Position numbers and translations under genes: made by a program. A DNA stretch of 64,000 nucleotides. It comes from Dyella_B nitratireducens (GTDB lineage Bacteria; Pseudomonadota; Gammaproteobacteria; Xanthomonadales; Rhodanobacteraceae). The stretch is from positions 2,108,001 through 2,172,000 of the forward strand of contig NZ_CP064032.1 of assembly GCF_049532905.1 (NCBI RefSeq). The letters run 5' to 3'. Of the stretch, positions 49,912-57,748 are shown piece by piece; the first letter of the stretch is position 1, and every line of letters starts with the position of its first letter. Under the pieces are notes generated by a model. The model ran no database searches, was not told the origin of the DNA, and saw only the letters and a list, made by a program, of their open reading frames with translations.

Positions 49912-51966
49912 TTAGAACGTCAAACCCATACGTCCGTATACGTGATAACCGTGACGGTCCGTCGCCACCTGGCTGCCCAGGGGGATGGCTCCGTCCAAAT
50001 GAAATTCGAAGTGGTGGAACTGCGGAATGCGGAAGATGAAACCGGCACCGAAGCCGCTGAAGTCCAACGGTCGCACGGTGCTGCTGTGGTCGGCGCCCGC
50101 GGTGAAGCCACGTGCGTAATCGAGGAAGGTTTCCAGCTCCAGCACTTCACGCCAGGGGCGTGCATAGAATGGCGACGGCTTGTTGCCGATAAACGGCGCA
50201 TCCACGTGATATTCCAGCGAGGTGTAGTAGCCGCGATCGCTCAGGCCATCGGCAATCGGATACGAACGCACGCTGTCTGGGCCGCCGATCACGAACTGTT
50301 CCATCGGCACCAGCGCATCCGGCGTCCACTGGCCGTTGAACTTGAAGTACAAGCGCTGCGATGGCGTCAGGAACTGCAGGCGTGTGTACGACACCTTCGC
50401 CACGGTGAAGTCATGCGCGTGGTTGGGGGCAACCAGGTCCGGGTCCCTCGTCTGATCGTCGAGCGACTTGCGCACGTCCACCTGCAACAGATCCACGCCG
50501 TGGAAACGCCGGTCGGTATGGTTCATGGCATAGCCAAGATCCAGCACGTTGAACCGCTCGTCCGACAGCTGCATGCCTTGCGTGCTCAGCTTGGACTCTT
50601 CGCGCATGACATGCAGCGTGGCCTGCATCTTCATGTCGTCGGTATTGAGGAATTTCCAATCGCCGCCGGCGAACTGGGTGGTGGTCGGGCCGCGTACCTT
50701 CAAGGCAGCCAATCCGTCGGAGCTGATCTGCAACTCGCTGCGCGTCCAGCCGCCCGTCATGCTCAACCCTGGCACCACTACCAGCGGCGCGGTATAGACC
50801 AGCGAACCGTAGGCGTTCTGGTTCGGGTCCAGCGCGTAATCCACGTTGGCGGCCAGTGTGTCACCAATACCCAGCGGACTGTTCCAGGTCACGCCGGCCA
50901 GCGCGCGATAGCGGCCAGTGAGCGAGGTGCCGTAATCATCCGCGCCAACCGTAAACGTAAAGGGATTCTTCGCCTCGTGCGCCACCATGATCAGGTCGGT
51001 ATCGCCTGTCTGGCGGCCCGGCTGGAAGGTGGAAGCCACGGTCACGCCCGGCAGATCGCGCACGTACAGCAGCGCGGAATCCACCGTGCTCTTTTGCAGC
51101 GGCTTGTCTCTCAATTGCTGGGCCGGCGCGGCGATCACGTCGGCGTAATAGCGCTTGTTGCCCTTGACGATGATGCGCCCGACGCGACCTTCCAGAATCT
51201 GGATCTGCACCATCTGGTCATTGCCGATGGTCTGCGCCGGCAGGAAGGCATCGGCCACGATAAAGCCGGCTTTGCGATAGCGCTCGGTGACCTTGTCCGC
51301 CACGCCCTGCATCTGCGCAAAGCTGAGCATGGCCGGATGGTCGGTGCTGCCGCCAAGCTTGCGGTACTGGTCGTTGACCAGTGCCTGGATGCTGTCGAAG
51401 GTGATGCCGGCATCCGGGTGATCGCCCACGCCGTCGATGCGGAAGCCGCGTACGGCGATCTTCTGCGCGGCGGCATTGCCGCTCTCGCGCTCGGCTACCG
51501 GTGGCACCACGCCCGCCGCGCTGGGCGCCGAAGCCAATGCAGCGTTGCCCGCCGCAGCCGATGACGCTACGGCGCTGGAGGCCGCCTGCGTATTCGCTGG
51601 CGCGACGCTGGGCGGCCCCAGGCTGTAGGTTGCGAACTGGTCGGCCAGATAGGCATGTGCTTGCGGATAACCCGCCTTCTGCAATGCCGCGGTAATCCGC
51701 TCGGCCAACGCCTGCAGATGCGCATGATCCAGCGCCCCTGCCCCCTTTGCCTTCTGGTATTCGCCGTCGATGATTTTCTGGATATCCGGCGCCGAGGCCG
51801 GTACGCCGCTAATCAGGATTTGTCCCGGCGCGGGCGCATTACCTTGCGCCCATACCGAGCTGCCACCCAACGCCAAAGCCAATGCTGCTGCCATGCATGC
51901 AATCCGCACGATACTTGTCCTCTGAATCGAAACGCGGTGGTGCTTGTGGATAGAGGAGCGCACCAT
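49912..51966 (-). CDS. TpsB outer-membrane transporter (ShlB/FhaC/HecB family)
   Basis: The protein has 684 residues. The ATG at 51966 is preferred to a TTG six codons upstream. The signal peptide ends near VWAQ. An N-terminal segment, ILISGVPASAPDIQKIIDGEY to KAGYPQAHAYLADQF, looks like a degenerate extra POTRA. An Ala/Ser/Pro-rich linker follows, then two POTRA domains (VRGFRIDGVGDHP to ADAFLPAQ, and VQIQILEGRVGRIIVKGN) and a 16-strand barrel ending YGRMGLTF. It recognises the TPS domain of the adhesin in the periplasm and exports it. It is first in a three-gene operon with tpsA and the six-cysteine protein. The GGDxSVRSYPIADGLSDRG-type segment (here GGPDSVRSYPIADGL) is the conserved barrel loop. 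Confidence 0.93.
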   Translation of the reverse strand: MVRSSIHKHHRVSIQRTSIVRIACMAAALALALGGSSVWAQGNAPAPGQILISGVPASAPDIQKIIDGEYQKAKGAGALDHAHLQALAERITAALQKAGYPQAHAYLADQFATYSLGPPSVAPANTQAASSAVASSAAAGNAALASAPSAAGVVPPVAERESGNAAAQKIAVRGFRIDGVGDHPDAGITFDSIQALVNDQYRKLGGSTDHPAMLSFAQMQGVADKVTERYRKAGFIVADAFLPAQTIGNDQMVQIQILEGRVGRIIVKGNKRYYADVIAAPAQQLRDKPLQKSTVDSALLYVRDLPGVTVASTFQPGRQTGDTDLIMVAHEAKNPFTFTVGADDYGTSLTGRYRALAGVTWNSPLGIGDTLAANVDYALDPNQNAYGSLVYTAPLVVVPGLSMTGGWTRSELQISSDGLAALKVRGPTTTQFAGGDWKFLNTDDMKMQATLHVMREESKLSTQGMQLSDERFNVLDLGYAMNHTDRRFHGVDLLQVDVRKSLDDQTRDPDLVAPNHAHDFTVAKVSYTRLQFLTPSQRLYFKFNGQWTPDALVPMEQFVIGGPDSVRSYPIADGLSDRGYYTSLEYHVDAPFIGNKPSPFYARPWREVLELETFLDYARGFTAGADHSSTVRPLDFSGFGAGFIFRIPQFHHFEFHLDGAIPLGSQVATDRHGYHVYGRMGLTF

Positions 51967-52111
51967 GCACTCCCCGTCGGTCAACTTATGTGTGAAGCCC
52001 CTTGCTGCCGGAACGCAGTTTTATGCGCCTGCGTCCGGTATTACGCGATGCTTTGAACCTGAGCGCCCCGCCATGCGCGGGAACTGGCCTGGTTCTTCAA
52101 ATCAAACGCTC

Positions 52112-52230
52112 CTCTTCAATCCGGCGAGAGCCGGGGTTCGGTTCAAACACGTCGAGCGAAGCACACCAGATCGATCTGCCGTGCTTCGCATAACGTATTT
52201 GACCGCATCCCGTACGACACCGGGATGACA
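52112..52230. repeat. Degenerate long inverted repeat (GTCATTCCGG family)
   Basis: An inner stem, CGAAGCAC / GTGCTTCG, and the shared core CGTCGAGCGAAGCAC identify it as a decayed relative of the copies at 4387 and 28904. Its outer arms (CCGGCGAGAGCCGG; CATCCCG...CGGGATG) have changed. Confidence 0.7.
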
Positions 52231-52420
52231 CATGTCGCGGAGCCTGAATCCCAACTTTGGTTCCCCCTGCGGCACCCTGTCGGGTGCGACGGGAGTGCCT
52301 ATGATGCCTCCGTTCCATGTCGTGTTCCAAGTCTCAAAATTTACGTCGGGATTGTGGTCGCGGCATCACTCTTGCTTTGCTTGGTCGTCAAATTTCAAAC
52401 GCCAGGCCGGGGTGCCGATC

Positions 52421-52497
52421 GTAGGTTGGGTTAGCGCAGCGTAACTCAACGATGCCGCGTCGACCATGTTGGCTTACGCTGCGCTAACCCAACCTAC
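52421..52497. repeat. Paired GTAGGTTGGGTTAGCGCAGC palindrome (distinct family)
   Basis: Outer arms GTAGGTTGGGTTAGCGCAGC and its reverse complement flank a short loop. The tip GTAGGTTGGG matches the common family, but the inner arm is different, so it is a separate class sharing the end sequence. Confidence 0.9.
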
Positions 52498-52500
52498 GCG

Positions 52501-52962
52501 CTAATCGCGCAGAACAAAATCCGTAGCTTCCTTGAATCTTTGCTCGCAATTGTCCAGCACCCACTTAATTGCTTTTTCATGAACAAGCCTAATCAACGGG
52601 TTCCCCACGTCATTTATTCCGAATTTCAGCCAAAATCGCGTGGATACTCGAGTCATTTGAATGGGGGAGCATATAGAAATTTTTTGGCACCCCATGAACA
52701 ACCCGTGCTGTAGCGCAATTAACATCCCGAGAATTCCCCATCCCCTTCCTCCTTGACCCTCGGCAATCTGTGGATAGTCGAGCAACAAATAGTCACCTGC
52801 GGCATCCATCTTCTTCATGGAGAACACACATAAACCCTTCTCCTTTATGATCATCGTCGAATCATCCATTTCAACTTCAATATGATCTGAAAGCATTACT
52901 TTCCCTTTTCCCAAATGCCTTCCAGCCTGAAATATTCTCGACATCGGAATGATTGTCGGCAT
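52501..52962 (-). CDS. Small protein of unknown function, AT-richer than its neighbours (GNAT-like hint)
   Basis: The protein has 153 residues. ATG 52962 is chosen because GGAGAG lies five bases upstream; a GTG at 52992 and an ATG at 52896 are alternatives. Codon use and base composition are visibly AT-richer than the flanking genes, suggesting acquisition by transfer. The stretch GWGILGMLIALQHGLFMGCQKISI and then STRFWLKFGIND is reminiscent of the acetyl-CoA loop and the RFYxKxGF end of GNAT enzymes, but it is too weak to call. It lies at the downstream end of the type VI operon on the same strand, separated by a palindrome. It could be a cargo or immunity gene, or unrelated. Confidence 0.5.
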   Translation of the reverse strand: MPTIIPMSRIFQAGRHLGKGKVMLSDHIEVEMDDSTMIIKEKGLCVFSMKKMDAAGDYLLLDYPQIAEGQGGRGWGILGMLIALQHGLFMGCQKISICSPIQMTRVSTRFWLKFGINDVGNPLIRLVHEKAIKWVLDNCEQRFKEATDFVLRD

Positions 52963-52993
52963 GATCGCTCTCCAAATTGGTGATGAAAGCACG

Positions 52994-53065
52994 CAGGTTG
53001 GGGTGCAAACCCCAACATCTCATGCGCACATGCATTCCAATGTTGGGGTTTGCACCCCAACCTAC
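52994..53065. repeat. Paired GTAGGTTGGGG palindrome, copy 7
   Basis: Head-to-head pair at the 3' end of the type VI operon, 4 bp beyond the stop of the SHOCT-like gene on the minus strand. It probably marks the transcript end. Confidence 0.9.
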
Positions 53066-53068
53066 GCA

Positions 53069-53392
53069 TCATGTTGGCCTTGCTATCCAATACCAGAGGC
53101 CCGCGCAGAGCACGATGCCGATCACTACCAAGATCATCATCCATTTCCACATGGCGCGCCGCGGCGCCAACATGCCGACCAACACGTCATTGCTCGCTGC
53201 CGGTGCCGTTTCCTGTTGCGGCGCTACCGGACGCACGATCGCATTGCGCGCCGTGACCACATGGCTATCTCGCAACGCGCCCAGCAAATGCCGGCGGCGG
53301 GAGCGGTATTCCTCGCGTGTCAGCCGGCCAAGGCGATGCGCTTCGTCGAGGGCATGCAGGCTTTGGTTGACGTGATGCTCGCGGTCGCTCAT
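53069..53392 (-). CDS. Small membrane protein with a SHOCT-like N-terminal segment
   Basis: In this 107-residue protein, residues 12-40 (HALDEAHRLGRLTREEYRSRR, split: LDEAHRLGRLTREEYRS) fit the SHOCT pattern of a short helix pair common at the ends of bacterial membrane proteins. A polar linker (residues 45-75) and one membrane span near the C-terminus (WKWMMILVVIGIVLCAGLWYW) follow, ending with a short tail. It overlaps the ppkA stop by ATGA, so it is made with the kinase. It may modulate PpkA or the secretion apparatus. Alternative view: an uncharacterised type VI accessory protein. Confidence 0.65.
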   Translation of the reverse strand: MSDREHHVNQSLHALDEAHRLGRLTREEYRSRRRHLLGALRDSHVVTARNAIVRPVAPQQETAPAASNDVLVGMLAPRRAMWKWMMILVVIGIVLCAGLWYWIARPT

Positions 53393-56300
53393 TTCAGTTC
53401 CCTCAACACGCGGAAACCCACATCTTTTTGCGCGGCACCGCTATCGTCGCGGCGCGCGTTGACGGTGCAGTCGGACCAGTAGCTGGTGTAGCTACCGCCA
53501 CGCACAATCACGCTGCCGCCGCTGGTGACCCACTCCCACACGTTGCCCGTCATGTTCACCAGACCCCAGGGATTGGCTTCGCGTCCGCGCGCGGAGATCG
53601 GCGCACCCGTGTTGTCATCGCCATTGCCGGCGGTGGGCGGGATACAGTTGCTATCAGAGGCCTGTGACCAACTACCGCCGCCTTTCGCCGCATGTGTCCA
53701 TTCCGCATCCGTGGGCAATCGATACACGTAACCGCCACTGGCCGACGTCAGCCACGCCGCATACGCCTTGGCTTGAGCCAGGGTGATGTTGCTGATGGGC
53801 AGACTGCCGCCATCCGGATCATCCGACGTCTTGGCCGAGCATTGTCCAGTGCTGCTGCAGAAACGATTGAATTCGCCGACGGTGATTTCACCGCGCGATA
53901 AAGCATAAGGTTTGCCACCCGATACGCCAGGTATGACCACCAGCGATGGGCCACGGTGCTGGCCCAACGCATCGAAGCAGACCTTGCCCTTGCCGATCAT
54001 GTCGGGTTGGTTGCAAGGATCACTGCTGGGCGTGGCCGGCGTGTTCGGTGTGGGGATGTTGGCCGATGCGGTGGCACCATTGGTGCCTGTGGCTGACTTG
54101 CCGCTAGCGGCGGTTTTCGCAGCAGGCGTGCCTGGCGTTGTCGCAGGTTGGTTCGGTGTACCGGCAGCTGGCTGCGTGGGATTGTTCGGTGACGTTGCCG
54201 ATGGTGTTGCCACGGCCGTTGCACTCGCCTTCATGCTGTCGAGCAAGTCGGACAGCGTGGCTTGCAACTGACCGCGTTGCTTCAAATCGGCTTCCAACTG
54301 TTTCAAGCCATCCGGATCGGCCTTGCGCGCATCCGCCAACTGCTTCTGCATGCGATCCAGATCGCTGGCGCTTACCGGCTTGCCGCGCGCATTCATCACC
54401 GCAACAAGCAAGTCGTAACGCCCCTTGGCGTTGCGCAAATCCGGGCGAGCGCCCAGCGACTTCATGCCTTTCCCGACCAGCTCGGAGGCGCTTTGATAAC
54501 GGCCACGCTGCACGGCCGTTTGTGCCTGATCGAGATAGGCCGTCGCCACCAGTTGCGGACCTTCCTGGGAAAGGAAGGCATTGTCCGGCTGCAAGGTGCG
54601 GATGCGCGCCAGCGATTCCTCGGCCTTGCCAATGTCGTTGGCCGCAGCCGCGCGCTTGACCGATTCGATGCGTGAGGTGACTTCCGCAGCGATGCTTTCC
54701 TGGTTGAGCTGTGCTTGCTGTTGCTGCAGCAAGGTATCCAGGCGGCTGCGCTGCACGCGTAGTGCGCTCGATTGCGGTACGTACTGCAACCCAAGATTGA
54801 CCAGGTTGCTGGCCTGCTGCAACTGCAATGGATCGCTCTGCTGGCCCGCCTGAGTGGCAATGGCGTTGGCCAGATCATTCACCAGTTTGCGCGTATCGGG
54901 CGCATTGTCGCTACGCAGCGTGCTCATCGCGTTGGCGACTTGCTGCTGCCACTCCGCACTCATCGACGGCTGCGCGACCAGCGCGGCCAGCGTCTTACGC
55001 GCTTCCGGCAGGCTTTGTGCCGGCGCGGCGGGCTGCGCCGCCGCCAAGGTGCCACCGAGTGCGGCAAGCTGCGCCTCGCGTTGCTTCAGGCGGGCGGAAG
55101 CTGGGAACAGGCGCGTAGCCAGCGCAAGATCCGACTTGGCGTCGTCGACGCGATTGGCACCCAGGGCCTGGCCGATGGCGATGTCGTATTTCAGCTCCAG
55201 CTCGGCGTTGTTGAGCAGATCGCTATGCGGATCGATGGCGCGGATCTGTGCCAGGGTTTCCACCGCGTTGTTGGGCTGGTTCTCGAAAATGGCACCTGCG
55301 TCGATGCGCTGGGTAAGTTGCGTGTCCAAGGTGTTGAGCAGATCGTTCTTCTGCTCGTCGATCGCGCTGCGCTTGGCGTCCAAGGCTGGCGAATACAGTT
55401 TCAACTCGTCACGCAGCTGGAACACGTGCTGCGTGGCAGCGTAGTTGTAGAGTTTTTGCGCCGGGTCCCAATAGCTGTTGATGCGGCTCAACAGGTAATT
55501 CTGGATGGTGTCGCCCTGGTCGAGCACGATGCGCTTGCGCTCGTCGTCGCTCAGCGTATCCAAGGCCTGCACGGCCTGGTCTTCGTTGGTGTAGCGGTCG
55601 GATGCGGCGGGTGCAAAACGCGCGACGATATGATCGACATGCCGGGCATGCAGGTAATGGGTGGCGCCCCATCCCGCAGCCACCAGCAACACCAGCGCGC
55701 CACCGCCATAGGCAAGCTGCGGCCCGATGCGCTCGCGCAGGCTGATGTCACGCAAGCCCTCCACCAGGTCGACAGCAGCTTTCAGGCGCTGCTCGCCATG
55801 GAACGCCACCGCATCGCACAGCGCCTTGTATTGGCGCTTGGTCAGGCCCGGCACCGGCGGCGGCTTGCGCCCTTCACGCTGCGCCACTTCCGCGCTGACC
55901 TTGTCGAACGGATGCTTGCCGGTGAGCAGCTCGAACGCCACGCAACCCAGCGCATAGATATCGTCGCTCGGAGTGGGTTCCTTGCCCTGGATCATTTCCA
56001 GGCTGGCGTAGGCCGGCGTGAGTGCGCCCAGCGTGCCCGCATCGAACAAGGTCTGCTCGCCCGATGCTTCGCTCCCATGCTTACCGGCGCGTGCAATACC
56101 GAAGTCGAACACCTTCGGTATGCCCTCGCGCGTCACCATCACGTTGCCGGGCTTGAAGTCCGAGTGGACCACGCCGGCGCTGTGCGCGCGCTTCAGTGCC
56201 CAGGCCATGCCTTCGATCAGCTGCCGCGCTTCCGGCAACGCCATGCCGTTATAGCGCTCGCGGATCAGTGCTTTCAGGTCCTGGCCGTCGACGTACTCCA

Positions 56301-57039
56301 TCGTCATGAAGACGATGGTGCCGTCCTTGTCGAAATCGAACACGCGAACGATGTTGTCGTGCGCCAGCAACTGCGAGCGGCGTGCTTCGCGCTGCAGCGC
56401 GATCAGCGAATCGGGATGGCGACGGAATTCGTCATTCAGCACTTTCACCGCGACATACGGGTCGCGATCGCGCGCTTCCACCTTGCGTTCATCGCGCGCC
56501 AGATACACCACGCCCATGCCGCCGCGGCCGATCTCGCGTTCGAGCAGAAAGCGGCCTTTGAGCAGCATGCCGACGGTGGCGTATTCGCCGCCTTCCGCCT
56601 GCGCGATGCGCTGCCAGGTGTCGCGGTTGGAACTGGCGGAGTTGCTGGTGTTGTGACCCGTGTTATGGCCGGTGTTCTGGCTGCTGACCGAAGGACCGGA
56701 AGCAGGCTTCACCACCGTGGCTTCGGCGTCGCCCGATGCAGTCGCCGTAGTCGGCTTGACCTGCGTGACTTCGGCTTCCACCGGTGACGGCGCCTTGACC
56801 ACGGTCGCATCGTCGGCAGTCACCGGAGCAGGCTGTTGTACGGCATGGAGCTTGGCAATCAATGCACGTGCGATATCGGGCGGCAGCGTGCCTTCTTCCT
56901 GCAGGCGTTCGAGCAAGGCAAGGTCTTCGCGATAGACCTCTTCCGATTGCGGGCCGCGTTCGCCGAGTGCATGGAACAGCTCCGGCAGTTTGCGCCGGCG
57001 TGCATTGAAGTCGTCGATGAGGTCGGCAAGAAAAGTCAT
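53389..57039 (-). CDS. ppkA: PpkA: type VI Ser/Thr kinase fused to a formylglycine-enzyme-like domain
   Basis: The protein has 1216 residues. The kinase domain spans about 163-430: GRGGMGVVY (171-179), VAVK with Lys199, VHSDFKPGNV (292-300) and DFG (312-314). Ser replaces the usual Arg before the catalytic Asp, a non-RD type. One membrane span near 450-470 (GGGALVLLVAAGWGA) places a long helical region and a Pro/Ala/Thr linker outside. The C-terminus (about 985-1216) is FGE-sulfatase-like: LSRGEITVGEFNRFC, RLPTDAEWTHAAKGG, NMTGNVWEWVTSGG, VGFRVLREL. PpkA phosphorylates Fha to switch on type VI secretion. PppA reverses it. The gene lies 1 bp from pppA. Confidence 0.93.
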   Translation of the reverse strand: MTFLADLIDDFNARRRKLPELFHALGERGPQSEEVYREDLALLERLQEEGTLPPDIARALIAKLHAVQQPAPVTADDATVVKAPSPVEAEVTQVKPTTATASGDAEATVVKPASGPSVSSQNTGHNTGHNTSNSASSNRDTWQRIAQAEGGEYATVGMLLKGRFLLEREIGRGGMGVVYLARDERKVEARDRDPYVAVKVLNDEFRRHPDSLIALQREARRSQLLAHDNIVRVFDFDKDGTIVFMTMEYVDGQDLKALIRERYNGMALPEARQLIEGMAWALKRAHSAGVVHSDFKPGNVMVTREGIPKVFDFGIARAGKHGSEASGEQTLFDAGTLGALTPAYASLEMIQGKEPTPSDDIYALGCVAFELLTGKHPFDKVSAEVAQREGRKPPPVPGLTKRQYKALCDAVAFHGEQRLKAAVDLVEGLRDISLRERIGPQLAYGGGALVLLVAAGWGATHYLHARHVDHIVARFAPAASDRYTNEDQAVQALDTLSDDERKRIVLDQGDTIQNYLLSRINSYWDPAQKLYNYAATQHVFQLRDELKLYSPALDAKRSAIDEQKNDLLNTLDTQLTQRIDAGAIFENQPNNAVETLAQIRAIDPHSDLLNNAELELKYDIAIGQALGANRVDDAKSDLALATRLFPASARLKQREAQLAALGGTLAAAQPAAPAQSLPEARKTLAALVAQPSMSAEWQQQVANAMSTLRSDNAPDTRKLVNDLANAIATQAGQQSDPLQLQQASNLVNLGLQYVPQSSALRVQRSRLDTLLQQQQAQLNQESIAAEVTSRIESVKRAAAANDIGKAEESLARIRTLQPDNAFLSQEGPQLVATAYLDQAQTAVQRGRYQSASELVGKGMKSLGARPDLRNAKGRYDLLVAVMNARGKPVSASDLDRMQKQLADARKADPDGLKQLEADLKQRGQLQATLSDLLDSMKASATAVATPSATSPNNPTQPAAGTPNQPATTPGTPAAKTAASGKSATGTNGATASANIPTPNTPATPSSDPCNQPDMIGKGKVCFDALGQHRGPSLVVIPGVSGGKPYALSRGEITVGEFNRFCSSTGQCSAKTSDDPDGGSLPISNITLAQAKAYAAWLTSASGGYVYRLPTDAEWTHAAKGGGSWSQASDSNCIPPTAGNGDDNTGAPISARGREANPWGLVNMTGNVWEWVTSGGSVIVRGGSYTSYWSDCTVNARRDDSGAAQKDVGFRVLRELK

Positions 57040-57040
57040 G

Positions 57041-57748
57041 TCAGTCCTGCAACCGCACGATCACGGCAGAAATGTTGTCGCGCCCGGCGCGGTTCAAAGA
57101 CAACTCGAACAACCGGGCCAGCAGGAATTGCGGATCGGTGTTGCTGCGGTATTCCTGATCGAGTTCGGCGTCCGACAGCTCCTTGTTGACGCCATCACTG
57201 CACAGCAGGAACGCCATGCCAGGCCGGCTTCCCGTCACAACCCAATCCACGAACAGCTTTTCTTCGGCCCCGATCGCGCGCGTAAGCACGCCAGAACCAG
57301 CCGGCTGCGATCCCAGTTGGGTGACGTCGTTCTTCGGGCCATGCACATGATCACGCGTGATCTGCCTCAGATGCCCGTCCTCGAAGCAATAGCCGCGGCT
57401 GTCGCCAACCCAGCCGCACAATACGAAATCCTTGTCGTGCACCAGCACCACCACGGTGGAGCCGATCACGTCGACGTTGCGATCGCGCGCGATGTTCCGA
57501 AGATCGGCATTCACCTGCGCCAGGGTGTCTTCGATGGCTTCCACGAAATCGAACACATCGCCCGGTCGCGGCAAGGCACGCAGGCGATCCACGATCATGC
57601 CGCTGGCGACGTCGCCGGCGGTGTGGCCACCCAGACCATCGGCCACGACCCACAGGCCAACGTCTTCGCGCACTAGGATCGCATCCTCGTTGTGCGCGCG
57701 GACCTTGCCGGTGTCAGTGTGGCCGACGGATTCGTAGCGTAGCGTCAT
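57041..57748 (-). CDS. pppA: PppA: PP2C-type protein phosphatase of the type VI threonine pathway
   Basis: The protein has 235 residues with all PP2C metal and phosphate motifs: RAHNEDAILV near residue 19, VVADGLGGHTAGDVAS (DGxGG), GSTVVVLV, WVGDSRGYCF (GDSR), LLCSDGVNKEL and AGRDNISAVIV. It should remove phosphate from the kinase target and so antagonise PpkA. The ATG overlaps the tagF stop (ATGA), and ppkA follows after one base, a tight regulatory trio. Length and motifs match P. aeruginosa PppA. Confidence 0.95.
   Translation of the reverse strand: MTLRYESVGHTDTGKVRAHNEDAILVREDVGLWVVADGLGGHTAGDVASGMIVDRLRALPRPGDVFDFVEAIEDTLAQVNADLRNIARDRNVDVIGSTVVVLVHDKDFVLCGWVGDSRGYCFEDGHLRQITRDHVHGPKNDVTQLGSQPAGSGVLTRAIGAEEKLFVDWVVTGSRPGMAFLLCSDGVNKELSDAELDQEYRSNTDPQFLLARLFELSLNRAGRDNISAVIVRLQD

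Larger units (their letters stand above)
51967..52500. other. Intergenic region with two palindromes upstream of tpsB
   Basis: 534 bp hold a degenerate GTCATTCCGG-family palindrome (52112-52230) and a GTAGGTTGGGTTAGCGCAGC pair (52421-52497). The segment next to tpsB (51967-52100) is the likely promoter zone. No supported ORF. Between the palindromes, 52235-52420 shows nothing I can identify. Confidence 0.55.

Noticed and set aside
49882..51564. 560-codon open frame on the plus strand opposite tpsB
   Set aside because: Shadow of a well-supported POTRA/barrel gene; no recognisable domain.
54772..56787. 671-codon open frame on the plus strand opposite ppkA
   Set aside because: Antisense to a kinase with clear motifs. 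Its product is Arg/His/Gln-rich without any fold signal, typical of high-GC shadow frames.
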